Shown here one piece after another: positions 39,661-49,511 of a DNA stretch of 64,000 bases (position 1 is the stretch's first letter; each line of letters opens with the position of its first letter). Under the pieces are notes generated by a model. That model was given only the letters and a program-made list of their open reading frames with translations. It ran no database searches and was not told the origin of the DNA. The DNA is from JAIBJN01 sp963802795 (GTDB lineage Bacteria > Actinomycetota > Thermoleophilia > Gaiellales > Gaiellaceae). The position numbers and the translations under genes were made by a program. Location: NCBI GenBank assembly GCA_963802795.1, contig CAWDJV010000004.1, positions 124,001 to 188,000 on the forward strand, written 5' to 3'.

Positions 39661-39966
39661 GTGACCTACATCATCGCGGAGCCCTGCATCGACATCAAGG
39701 ATTTGTCGTGTGTGGACGTGTGTCCCGTGGACTGCATCCACCAGGCTGACCGCATCCTCGTCATCGATCCCGAGGAGTGCATCGACTGCGGCGCCTGCGA
39801 GCCGGAGTGCCCCGTGGAGGCGATCTTCCCCGAGGACGCCCTCCCCGAGAAGTGGGAGCCGTTCGTCAAGGTCAACTACGCGTACGGCGACGGAATGGAC
39901 GTCGTCAACCAGCTCGTCGACGAGTACGCGACCGAGCACAACGTGCAGAACCCCCCGCTCGAGTAG
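39661..39966 (+). CDS. fdxA: Seven-iron ferredoxin ([3Fe-4S][4Fe-4S])
   Basis: A 101-residue electron carrier. The first motif, CIDIKDLSCVDVCPVDCIH, has the spaced cysteines of a 3Fe-4S site plus the Cys-Pro of the second cluster; CIDCGACEPECPVEAI supplies the 4Fe-4S ligands. The C-terminal WEPFVKVNYAYGDGMDV is typical of mycobacterial/Thermus FdxA, which serves cytochrome P450s and other oxidoreductases. The Rieske protein nearby may share this redox role. Confidence 0.95.
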   Translation: MTYIIAEPCIDIKDLSCVDVCPVDCIHQADRILVIDPEECIDCGACEPECPVEAIFPEDALPEKWEPFVKVNYAYGDGMDVVNQLVDEYATEHNVQNPPLE

Positions 39967-39976
39967 CACCGGCGGC

Positions 39977-41071
39977 GTGGCGGCAACCGAGACGGACGAA
40001 GCACGGCGGGACGCCCTCGCCGAGCGCCTCTTCGGCGCGGCTCTGGGCGCCTACGAGCTCATGACGGTTCATCTCGGCGACCGTCTGGGCCTCTATCGCG
40101 CGCTCGCGGAGAGCGGGTGGTCGACGCCGGCCGAGCTCGCCGCCGCGACCGGGACGCAGGAGCGCTACGCGCGCGAGTGGCTCGAGCAGCAGGCCGTCGC
40201 CGGAATTCTCGAGGTCGAGGATCCCGGGGCCGACGCGGCCGAGCGCCGCTTCCGCCTCCCGTCCGGGCACGCCGAGGTGCTGATCGACCGTGACTCCCTC
40301 GCGCACGTGACGCCGCTGGCGCGCTCCGGCGTCTCGTTCGCCGGCGTTCTTCCGGCGATCGAGGAGGCATTTCGCTCCGGCGGCGGTGTTCCTTGGGAGG
40401 CGTTCGGCGAGCTCGGGCGCGAAGCCCAGGGTGACGCGAACCGCCCTGTCTTCGCCAACCTCCTCGGCCGCGAGTGGCTGCCGGCGATTCCGGATGTCCA
40501 CGAGCGTCTGCTCGCAGACCCTCCGGCGCGGGTGGCCGACGTCGCCTGCGGAGCCGGCTGGTCGTCGATCGCGATCGCGCGCGCGTACCCGGGGGTCCTC
40601 GTCGACGGCCTCGACGTCGACGAGGCCTCCGTCGAGCTTGCCCGCGCGAACGTGGCGGAGGCGGGGCTGGAGCAGCGCGTCAACATTCAGCTTCGGGACG
40701 CAGGCGAGCCCGAGCTGGCCGGCTCGTACCAGCTCGTGACCGTGTTCGAGGCCGTGCACGACATGTCGCAGCCCGTCGAGGTCCTCCGGGCGCTGCGCGG
40801 CCTCGCCGCCGAGGACGGGGCCGTGATCGTGATGGACGAGCGGGTCGCGGACTCCTTCACTGCGCCGGGCGACGAGGTCGAGCGCCTCATGTACACGTAC
40901 AGCGTCCTCTGCTGTCTCCCGGTCGGGCTCTCCGAGACGCCCTCGGTGGGCACGGGCACGGTCATGCGGACGGAGACGCTCCGCCGCTATGCGACCGAGG
41001 CCGGCTTCGCGGACATCGACGTGCTTCCGATCGAGCACGAGACCTTCCGGCTGTACCGCCTGCGCGGCTGA
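39977..41071 (+). CDS. SAM-dependent methyltransferase with winged-helix N-terminus
   Basis: A 364-residue class I methyltransferase. The N-terminal about 110 residues form a winged helix-like dimerisation part (YELMTVHLGDRLGLYRALAE, TPAELAAATGTQERYAREWLEQQAVAG), as in O-methyltransferase-type enzymes. The catalytic domain has VADVACGAGWSSIAIAR (motif I), VDGLDVDEASVELAR (motif II), and the VTVFEAVHDMSQPVEVLRALR region. The acceptor is unknown; similar proteins exist in many actinobacteria. The GTG start lies 10 bases after fdxA. Confidence 0.85.
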   Translation: MAATETDEARRDALAERLFGAALGAYELMTVHLGDRLGLYRALAESGWSTPAELAAATGTQERYAREWLEQQAVAGILEVEDPGADAAERRFRLPSGHAEVLIDRDSLAHVTPLARSGVSFAGVLPAIEEAFRSGGGVPWEAFGELGREAQGDANRPVFANLLGREWLPAIPDVHERLLADPPARVADVACGAGWSSIAIARAYPGVLVDGLDVDEASVELARANVAEAGLEQRVNIQLRDAGEPELAGSYQLVTVFEAVHDMSQPVEVLRALRGLAAEDGAVIVMDERVADSFTAPGDEVERLMYTYSVLCCLPVGLSETPSVGTGTVMRTETLRRYATEAGFADIDVLPIEHETFRLYRLRG

Positions 41072-41076
41072 GACGG

Positions 41077-42333
41077 CTAGGCCGGCGTGAGCCGCAGCCC
41101 ACGGGGCAGGTCGCGCTCGAGCGCGATCGCGCCGGCGCCGGCGATGAGGCAGACGGCCCCCGCGAGGGGCCAGAGGGCGAGCGGCTCCGCGGCGAGGATG
41201 AAGCCGCCTGCGGCCGGGCCGACGATGAAGCCGATGTCCCAGGAGATGGTCGAGACCGCCATGTAGCGCCCGCGCAGGCGCGGGGGAGCGAGGTCGGCCA
41301 CGAGCGCTCCCTGCACGGGCCCCTGGAAGCATTCGCCGAGGCCGAAGACCACCGCCGCCGCTCCGAATGCAGCGGCGGCCGCCAGCGCTTCGAGCCAGGC
41401 GCCGCCGAGGAGCACGACGACCCACGCCACGGCCCACAGCACGGTCATCACCGTGAGGGCGGGCATCCGGCGCCGGCCCTCGAGCGCCTTGGCGACGGGG
41501 AACTGGGCGAGCACGACGACGAGCGTGTTGACGAGAAAGATGAGGCCGATGCCCTTCTCGCTCACGCCGGCTTCGTTCTTGGCGAAGACGGGCAGCAGCT
41601 CGAACTGCGCGTAGCCGGCCGTGACGAAGAGGACGTTCAGGACGACGATGCCGAGGAACGCGCGGTGCCGAAGGACGTCCAGGTAGCGGCCGGTCCCGAG
41701 CGGCTTGCCCTCCTCGTCCCGCGGGAGCTCGGGCTCGGGCACGAACGCGAGCATGACCGCGAAGACGAGGAATGTCGCGGCGTCGAGCGCGAAGAGCACG
41801 GTGAAGCTCGTCGGGTTCGAGGTCGTGGCGATGAGGCCGCCGGCCACGCCGCCGAGACCGATGCCGAGGTTTCGGGTCACGCGCTGCAACGCGAACGCGC
41901 CGTGCCGGCGCTCGGGCGGCGTCAGGCCGGCCAGGAGCGCCGACTGGCTCGGCCAGAAGCCCGCGTTCCCGACGCCGGACACCGCGCTGGCGAGAAAGGC
42001 GTGCCACGGCTCCTCGATGAAGGCGAAGCTTCCGAAGCCGATCGCGAGGAGGACGAGCGCGCAGGCGAGCGTGGCGCGGCCGCCCGCGCGGTCCACGGCC
42101 ACGCCGACGAACGGGCCCGCCAGGAGGCTGACCGCCCCGGTCGTGGCGAGCACCAGGCCTGCGGTTCCGAGCGAGAAGCCGCGGACGTTGTGGAGGTAGA
42201 TGACGATGAACGGGAAGGCGAGGCCGTTCCCGACCGCGTTGGCGAGCCCGCCGAGGTTGAGGATCCAGACGGGCCGGGGCAGCCTCGGATCGAGGCTTCT
42301 GACGTAGTCGAGAACCCGGAGGAGGGCCCTCAA
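41077..42333 (-). CDS. MFS transporter
   Basis: A 418-residue polytopic protein with twelve predicted helices and the MFS loop motif GVAVDRAGGRATL between helices 2 and 3. The second-half signature GQFPVAK is loosely kept (AQFPVAKALEGRRRMP). It resembles multidrug/small-molecule exporters, but the substrate cannot be told. The proposed TTG start at 42331-42333 overlaps the dehydrogenase stop as TTGA, so the two genes are coupled. Confidence 0.85.
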   Translation of the reverse strand: MRALLRVLDYVRSLDPRLPRPVWILNLGGLANAVGNGLAFPFIVIYLHNVRGFSLGTAGLVLATTGAVSLLAGPFVGVAVDRAGGRATLACALVLLAIGFGSFAFIEEPWHAFLASAVSGVGNAGFWPSQSALLAGLTPPERRHGAFALQRVTRNLGIGLGGVAGGLIATTSNPTSFTVLFALDAATFLVFAVMLAFVPEPELPRDEEGKPLGTGRYLDVLRHRAFLGIVVLNVLFVTAGYAQFELLPVFAKNEAGVSEKGIGLIFLVNTLVVVLAQFPVAKALEGRRRMPALTVMTVLWAVAWVVVLLGGAWLEALAAAAAFGAAAVVFGLGECFQGPVQGALVADLAPPRLRGRYMAVSTISWDIGFIVGPAAGGFILAAEPLALWPLAGAVCLIAGAGAIALERDLPRGLRLTPA

Positions 42334-43412
42334 CCCTCTCCGAGCGTGGCCCAGACCTCCAGCTTCGACCGGACGCGAGCGATGACCTCGTCCGCGAACT
42401 CGGACGTCGAGGCGTGCCCGCCCAGATCCGCCGTGCGAGTGCCCGACGAGACCGTCTCGAGACAGGCCTCGCGAAGCGCGCGCCCGGCGGTGCGTACCTC
42501 GTCGTCGTCGATGTGCGAGAGCAGCGCCGCGCCCGCGAGGATCATCGCCATCGGGTTGGCGATGTTCTTCCCCTTGAGCGCGGGCGCCGTGCCGTGCGCC
42601 GCCTCCGCCATCAGCGCCCGAGGTGAGTAGTCCTCGTCGAAGGCGACGAGGAGCGACTCGGAGCCGGCGATCGAGCCGAAGAGGGGCAGCACGAGGTCGG
42701 AGAGGATGTCGCCGTCGCGGTTGAGCGCCGGAATGACGAGCGCCTCGCCCGCCGAGCTGATCAGGAGCGCGAACGTCGCGTCGATGAGCTGGGGCTCGTA
42801 CTCGACCTCGGGATGCCGCTCGGCAGCAGCGTCCATCTCCTCCTTCAGCATCCCCTCGTAGACCGGCGAGACGGTGTACTTCGGCCCTCCGAACACCTTG
42901 GCCTTCGTCCGCTCCGCGTGGCGAAAAGAGAACTCCGCGACCGCGCGGCAGATCCGCCGTTCGATTCGCTCCGTGCGGTAGGCGATCTCCTCGTCTCCCT
43001 CCCCCTCGCGCCATTCCTTCGCGCCGTAGGCGTCGCCGACGGCCATGCGCACCACCGAGATCGGAAAGTGCGCGCCGCCGATGGGCACGACCCCGGGGAT
43101 CCGTCGGCCCGTGCGGACGATGACGTGCCCTCCGATCTCCTCCCGGAGGATGCGGTTCGGGCTCCCGACGTCGCCGGCGCCTTCGGGCGTCACCGTCGCC
43201 GCCTTGAGGCCGAGACCGTGCTCGCGGACGGCGCGTGCCGCCTCGTGCACCACCTGGTTCTTGCTCGAGCGGCGCGACTCGAGCGAGAGGTCGTAGCGCG
43301 GCAGCTCCAGCTCGAGGCCGATCACGTCAGGTGTGAGGAGGCGGAGGGCCTCCTCGAGCAGCTCCTGACCCGTGTCGTCGCCCTCCAGGACGACGATCGT
43401 GCGCGTCTGCAT
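42330..43412 (-). CDS. Isocitrate/isopropylmalate dehydrogenase-like enzyme
   Basis: A 360-residue beta-decarboxylating dehydrogenase. Visible features are EGDDTGQELLEEALRLL, SPNRILREEIGG, the Tyr/Lys catalytic area, the metal-ligand run VIPALNRDGDILSDLVLPLFGSIA, AHGTAPALKGKNIANPMAM, and the helical end. The LEVWATLGEG tail is unusual. Substrate choice (isocitrate, isopropylmalate, tartrate or homoisocitrate) cannot be set by eye. GDI in place of the usual Y-G-D-ILSD context suggests a divergent member. A TAGACT hexamer 8 bases upstream of the ATG indicates a leaderless message. Confidence 0.85.
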   Translation of the reverse strand: MQTRTIVVLEGDDTGQELLEEALRLLTPDVIGLELELPRYDLSLESRRSSKNQVVHEAARAVREHGLGLKAATVTPEGAGDVGSPNRILREEIGGHVIVRTGRRIPGVVPIGGAHFPISVVRMAVGDAYGAKEWREGEGDEEIAYRTERIERRICRAVAEFSFRHAERTKAKVFGGPKYTVSPVYEGMLKEEMDAAAERHPEVEYEPQLIDATFALLISSAGEALVIPALNRDGDILSDLVLPLFGSIAGSESLLVAFDEDYSPRALMAEAAHGTAPALKGKNIANPMAMILAGAALLSHIDDDEVRTAGRALREACLETVSSGTRTADLGGHASTSEFADEVIARVRSKLEVWATLGEG

Positions 43413-43420
43413 GGCATGGG

Positions 43421-43426
43421 AGTCTA
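43421..43426 (-). promoter_or_regulatory. -10 box of the dehydrogenase-like gene (leaderless)
   Basis: TAGACT on the minus strand ends 8 bases before the ATG at 43412. Confidence 0.4.
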
Positions 43427-43441
43427 GAACCCGCCGGGAGC

Positions 43442-43466
43442 GGGTACTGAAAATCGACTGGTACCC
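43442..43466. promoter_or_regulatory. Inverted repeat GGGTAC-N13-GTACCC, candidate operator
   Basis: Perfect 6-base arms separated by 13 bases, located in the 94-base gap between the divergent dehydrogenase and sugar ABC transporter genes. The size fits a dimeric repressor or activator site. No regulator gene is adjacent. Confidence 0.4.
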
Positions 43467-43506
43467 TCAACCGCGCTGCACGGCGCTGCGAGAAGGGGGC
43501 TCCACC

Positions 43507-44723
<1,217 letters not shown>

Positions 44724-44727
<4 letters not shown>

Positions 44728-46062
44728 AGCACCAGCGCCTTCATCTCCTTGCACTCATGCTCGTGCTCGTCCTCTCCTTGCTGGCCGCCGGGTGCGGCGG
44801 CGACGACGACGGCGAGGCGGGCGACGAAACTACCGGAGCCACCGAGACCGGGGACGGAGGCGAGGCGGTCTCCGGCGAGGTCTCCGTCATGAGCACCTGG
44901 TCGGGGCCGGAGCAGGAGGCCTTCCAGGCGGTCATCGACGGCTTCACCGAGCAGAATCCGGACGTCGAGGTCACGTACGACTCCGCGGGAGACGCGCTCC
45001 CGACCGTTCTCTCCACTGCCGTGGAAGGCGGCAACCCGCCGAGCGTCGCGGCCGTCGCCCAGCCGGGTCTCGTCCAGCAGTACGTCGAGCGCGGCGAGCT
45101 CCAGCCACTCTCCTTCGCGGAGGACACGATCAGCGAGAACTTCAGCGAGTCGGTCAGGGAGGTCGGCACGTTCGAGGGAGAGATCTACGCGCTCCTCTTC
45201 AAGGCCGCCAACAAATCGACCGTCTGGTACAACGTCCACGCCTTCGAGGACGCGGGCGTCGAAGCCCCGGAGACCTGGGACGACTTCCTCGCGAACGCGG
45301 AGACGATCAAGGCGTCCGGGCTCCCGGCATATTCGATCGGCGGGGCGGAGGGGTGGACCCTCACCGACCTCTTCGAGAACATCTACCTGCGGACGGCCGG
45401 GGCGGACATGTACAAGCAGCTCTCGACGCACGAGATCCCCTGGACCGACCAGTCGGTCAAGGACGCGCTGACCGAGATGGCGAAGGTCGTCGGCGACGTG
45501 GACAACATCGCGGGTGGGCGGGAGGCCGCGCTCCAGAACGACTTCCCGACCTCCGTGGGCGCCGTCTTCAACGACCCGCCCGAGGCCGCCCAGGTCATCG
45601 AAGGCGACTTCGTCCCCGGCGTCGTCGAGACGGACCTCCAGCCCGAGACGGACTACAACGTCTTCGCGTTCCCCTCCGTCAACGACTCGCCCCCGGCGGT
45701 GGTGGGCGGCGGCGACCTGGTGATCGCGTTCGACGACTCGCCGGCAACGCAAGCATTCGTCGAATACCTCGCGACGCCGGAGGCTCACGAGATCTGGGCG
45801 GGCCTCGGCGGGTTCTCCTCGGCGAACCAGAATGTCGACGCGAGCGCCTATCCGGACACGATCACGGGGGAGACGGCGACGGCGATCGGCGAAGCCGAGA
45901 GCTTTGTCTTCGACCTCTCCGACCTCCAGCCTTCGGAGTTCGGCGTCGACCGAGGGCCAGGGGCTCTGGAAGCTCTTCCAGGACTTCGTGGCGAACCCCG
46001 ACGACATCGACGGGATCGCGCAGCAGATGGAGAAGGCGGCCGCCCAGGCCTACGGCGACTAG
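44724..46062 (+). pseudogene. Sugar ABC transporter substrate-binding lipoprotein, frameshifted near the 3' end
   Basis: An extracytoplasmic binding protein of about 445 residues. The lipoprotein signal ends LLAAGC, followed by an Asp/Glu/Thr linker, then the bacterial solute-binding fold (SVMSTWSGPEQEAFQAVIDG, ENFSESVREVGTFEGEIYALLF, WYNVHAFEDAGVEAPETWDDF, NIAGGREAALQNDFP). From about 45942-45947 the expected end (TEGQGLWKLFQDFVANP, then DDIDGIAQQMEKAAAQAYGD) lies in another frame. Reading straight on gives an Arg/Gly-rich tail to 46073. One extra base, or two missing, explains it. It is coupled to the ATPase gene and followed by two permeases. The sugar is unknown. Confidence 0.85.
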
Positions 46063-46074
46063 CCGGAGCCTGAC

Positions 46075-47418
46075 GTGAGCGGTGCCAGCATCACGGCGGA
46101 GCCCCCGAGCGGGGCTCCGCCTCCCGCGGGCAAGGGCCGCGACTGGAGGGGCTATGCGGTCGCCGCGGGCTTCCTCGCCCCGACGCTGTTCTTCCTCGGG
46201 CTGTGGGTCGTCTATCCGACCATCCGGACGATCATCAGGAGCTTCTTCGATCGCTCGGGCGAGGAGTTCGTCTGGTTCCAGAACTACGAGCGGATCTTCA
46301 CGACCGACGTCCTCCTGACCGCGGTCAAGAACAACGCGATCTGGGTCCTCGTCGTTCCCGCCCTCGTGACCGCCATCGGGCTTATCTTCGCGGTCCTGAC
46401 CGAGCGGGTCGGCTGGTCGGTCGCCTTCAAGACCGCGGTCTTCATGCCGATGGCGATCTCCGCCTTCGCCGCGGGCGTCACCTGGCGGATCATGTACCAG
46501 CAAGACCCCGATCAGGGGGCCGTCAACGCCGGCATCGCGGCGGTGAAGGACGCGGTGAACCCACCCGGGGTTCTCTCGGACGCGGCCCCGTCCACGGAGG
46601 CCGTCGTGGGCACGCCGGAAGGAGGCCTCACGCTCGCAGAACCGGTCGAGCCGGGCTCCGTCGTGCCGCTCGGCCTCACGCGCATCGCGAACGACGAGAT
46701 CCCCGACGACTCCGAGCAGGCCGTCCTCCCCGAGGAGGTGTCCGGAGGGATCACAGGGGTCGTGTGGAGGGACTTCAAGCCCGGCGGCGGCACGCCCGGC
46801 GAGGTGGAGACCGACGAGGTCGGCCTCCCGGGCGTCACCGTCGAGCTGAGCACGGAGGACGGGGAGGGGGTGGGCTCGACGACGAGCGGGCCGGACGGCA
46901 CCTTCGTATTCGAGGACCTCGAGTCGGGGAGCTACCAGGTGGGCATCGGCTCGCAGACGTTCGCGCAGCCGTTCAACGGCGTCTCCTGGCTCGGCCCGCG
47001 CCTCATCACGCCCTCGATCATCATCGCGTACGTCTGGATCTGGGCCGGCTTCGCGATGGTGGTGATCGCGGCCGGGCTCGCCTCGATCCCCCGCGATGTC
47101 CTCGAGGCCGCGCGAACCGACGGCGCGAGCGAGTGGCAGGTCTTCCGCCGCGTGACGGGGCCGCTCCTCGCACCGGTGCTCACGGTCGTCCTCATCACCA
47201 TGCTGATCAACGTCCTCAAGGTGTTCGACATCGTCATCGCGATCGCGCCCGGCTCCGTGCAGGACGACGCCAACGTCCTCGCCCTGGCGATGTGGCGGAC
47301 GTCGTTCGGCGGTGCGAGCAACCTGGGCGTCGGATCGGCGATCGCCGTGTTCATCTTCATCCTGGTCGTTCCCGTCCTCATGCTCAACGTCCGACGCTTC
47401 CGAAGAGAAGAGGCTTAG
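46075..47418 (+). CDS. Sugar ABC transporter permease with an inserted SdrD/Cna-B-like extracytoplasmic domain
   Basis: A 447-residue MalF/UgpA-type permease, about 140 residues longer than usual. Helix 1 (about 28-50) and helices 2-3 (about 86-140) are normal and end with MAISAFAAGVTWRIMYQQDPD. The permease resumes at about 300 (FNGVSWLGPRLITPSIIIAYVW) and contains the EAA loop EAARTDGASEWQVFRRVTGP. Between them, residues 162-299 are a Pro/Glu/Asp-rich linker plus a domain at about 224-291 with GGITGVVWRDF, DEVGLPGVTVELSTEDG, STTSGPDGTFVFEDLESGSYQVGI. That is the beta-sandwich pattern of SdrD-B/Cna-B or carboxypeptidase regulatory-like domains. The loop corresponds to MalF P2, which faces the binding protein. 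Confidence 0.85.
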   Translation: MSGASITAEPPSGAPPPAGKGRDWRGYAVAAGFLAPTLFFLGLWVVYPTIRTIIRSFFDRSGEEFVWFQNYERIFTTDVLLTAVKNNAIWVLVVPALVTAIGLIFAVLTERVGWSVAFKTAVFMPMAISAFAAGVTWRIMYQQDPDQGAVNAGIAAVKDAVNPPGVLSDAAPSTEAVVGTPEGGLTLAEPVEPGSVVPLGLTRIANDEIPDDSEQAVLPEEVSGGITGVVWRDFKPGGGTPGEVETDEVGLPGVTVELSTEDGEGVGSTTSGPDGTFVFEDLESGSYQVGIGSQTFAQPFNGVSWLGPRLITPSIIIAYVWIWAGFAMVVIAAGLASIPRDVLEAARTDGASEWQVFRRVTGPLLAPVLTVVLITMLINVLKVFDIVIAIAPGSVQDDANVLALAMWRTSFGGASNLGVGSAIAVFIFILVVPVLMLNVRRFRREEA

Positions 47419-47421
47419 CCA

Positions 47422-48307
47422 GTGGCAACTGCAGAAGCAGTCGAGCAACCGCGGGTCGTGGAGGAAAAGTCGAGCGGGTTCAGACGCTTCCTCGCGAGGA
47501 CGCCGGTGCACATCGGGCTCGTGGTCGTCGGGGCTCCTCTGGCTCGTCCCAACGATCGGACTCTTCATGACCTCGCTGCTCTCGGCGGAGGACTACCTGG
47601 AGGGCGGCTGGTGGCAGTTCCTCTCGGAGCCGAGCAAGTTCACCTTCGAGAACTACTCGGCCATCTTCCACAACGAGACGATCACGTCGTCGTTCGTGAC
47701 GACGGTCTGGATCGCGATCGGGGGCACGTTGCTGCCGATCATCATCGGCGCCCTCGCCGGCTACGCGTTCGCCTGGCTCGAGTTCCCGGGCCGGGACTGG
47801 CTCTTCGTGATCGTGATCGCGCTGCTCGTGGTGCCGCTCCAGATGGCGCTCATCCCCATGTTCGAGGTGTACGACACCGTCGGGATCGCGGACACGGTGC
47901 TGGCGATCGTCCTCTTCCACACCGCGTTCGGGCTGCCGTTCGCGATCTTCCTGCTGCGCAACTTCTTCATAGGCATCCCGAGGGACCTGCTCGAGGCCGC
48001 CAGGATCGACGGAGCGTCCGAGATTCGTATCTTCGTGCGGCTGATCCTGCCGCTCGGGCTGCCCGCGATCGCCGCGCTCGCGATCTTCCAGTTCCTCTGG
48101 ACCTGGAACGACCTCCTCGTGGCGCTGGTCTTCGGGCGGGAGACGCAGCCGCTCACAGTGGCCATCTACCGTCAGCTCGCCGAGTTCGGCGCGAACATCG
48201 AGATCATCGCCCCGGCGACGTTCGTCTCGCTGGTGATTCCTCTCATCGTCTTCTTCGCGTTCCAGCGCTACTTCGTCGAGGGGCTGCTGGCGGGCTCCGT
48301 CAAGTAA
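47422..48307 (+). pseudogene. Sugar ABC transporter permease (MalG/UgpE type), frameshifted in the first helix
   Basis: The second inner membrane subunit of the importer. The N-terminus (ATAEAVEQPRVVEEKSSGF, ARTPVHIGLVVVG) starts in frame at 47422. From a GGGG run at 47530-47533 the sensible reading moves to another frame: LLWLVPTIGLFMTSLLSAED, and onward through five helices, the EAA motif EAARIDGASEIRIFVRLILPLG and the end VEGLLAGSVK at 48307. Dropping one G restores a protein of about 294 residues. The damaged site is inside transmembrane helix 1, so the product as written could not assemble. Confidence 0.85.
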
Positions 48308-48369
48308 CCGTGCCGAGTCAGATGCCGCGATCGCCCGGACGGCGCGATGCGGCGTCCTCGGTCGCGCCC

Positions 48370-48383
48370 GTATTCTCGAATAC
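48370..48383. promoter_or_regulatory. Inverted repeat GTATTC-TC-GAATAC
   Basis: Perfect 6-base arms with a 2-base centre, between the permease stop and the FAD oxidoreductase gene. TATTCT inside it could also act as a -10. It is a candidate operator only. Confidence 0.3.
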
Positions 48384-48429
48384 GAGCGCGGGTATGCGGC
48401 ATGGACGAGTTCGCAGCGGGTCATGCGCG

Positions 48430-49511
48430 ATGTCAGGGGGGCTCGCCGGCTTCGTCGCGTATGCGACCCTCCGCAAAGGGGGCCTCGAGCCGGCCGAGAT
48501 CGCCGTGTTCGGAACGGACCCGGATCCGCGGCAGCGTGGCGCATCCGCGCGGCGGCGATCCGCCAGCGCCGGATGCGGTCGGAGAGCGACGGGCATTGCG
48601 CGCCGACGTCCTTTCCCGGCCTCGCGGTCCGGGCGGCGCTTCGGCGCCGGAGCGCCCTCCCGCTCGTCCAGAGCGTCTGCGACCGCTACCACCCCACGGT
48701 CGCGGAGTTCCTCGAGCACGTCCACGAGCTCAGGGTCGAGACCGGCTGGGACGAGAGCTTCCGCCGTGCGCGCGTCGAGCGGGTGCGGGCCGTCGAGGGC
48801 GGGTTCGAGCTCGACGACCACGGCCGCTTCCCGCACGTGCTCCTCGCCCTCGGTCACCCGGGGCTGAGCTTTCCCGAGGAGCTCGAAGGCGACACGCGCG
48901 CCGTCCACGCCTACGAGCCCCACGCGTACGCGCAGGAGGTCGAGGTCGTCGGCGCAGGCATGGCCGCCGCGACCGAGTGGCTGAACGCGCTGGCGGCCGG
49001 GTCGACCGTCGTCTCCGTCCGGCGCCGCGAGCCGGAACGGCGACCGCTCAACCTGCCGCGGGAGCTCTTCACCCGCCGGGGCCTGGCCGCCTACCACCGC
49101 ACCGAGGCGGATGAGCGTGCCGCGTTCCTGCGCCGCTACTCGGCGCCGTCCTACCCGCCCGGGCGCGCCTGGGACGAGCCTCTCGAGCAGGCGAGTCGCG
49201 ACGGGCGCTTCCATGTGGCTGCCGAGCAGAACGGCGCTCCCCAGGTCATCTGCGCGACGGGCTTCAAACGCGGCTTCCGGCACGACCCGCTGCTCGCGTC
49301 CCTCGTCGCCGATCATGCGCCGGCCACGGCGGGGGACTGGATCGTGCTCGCCCCCGACTCGACCGTTCCGTCCCTCACGGACGACGACCGCACGCTCGCG
49401 GTGGCCGGTGCGCCGGCGCAATGGGCGTTTCCCGCCGCCGACACGCTCGCCGGGGCGAAGTACGCCGCCCGGCGCTTCCTGAGGAGAGTGCTCGCATGGC
49501 GTACACGCTGA
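48430..49511 (+). pseudogene. FAD/NAD(P)-binding oxidoreductase-like protein, frameshifted
   Basis: The N-terminus MSGGLAGFVAYATLRKGGLEP with EIAVFGTDPDP looks like a dinucleotide-binding Rossmann start (GGxxG-type). From about 48526-48531 the continuation is in another frame: AAAWRIRAAAIRQRRMRSES, DGHCAPTSFPGLAVRAALRR, VEVVGAGMAAATEWL (a second nucleotide-binding GxGxxA motif) and ICATGFKRGF near the C-terminus, which fits flavin monooxygenase/disulfide reductase-like folds. One missing G near 48527 would repair it. The exact family and substrate are unclear. The start could be upstream (ATG 48394). Its end overlaps the beta-helix gene by 16 bases. Confidence 0.65.
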
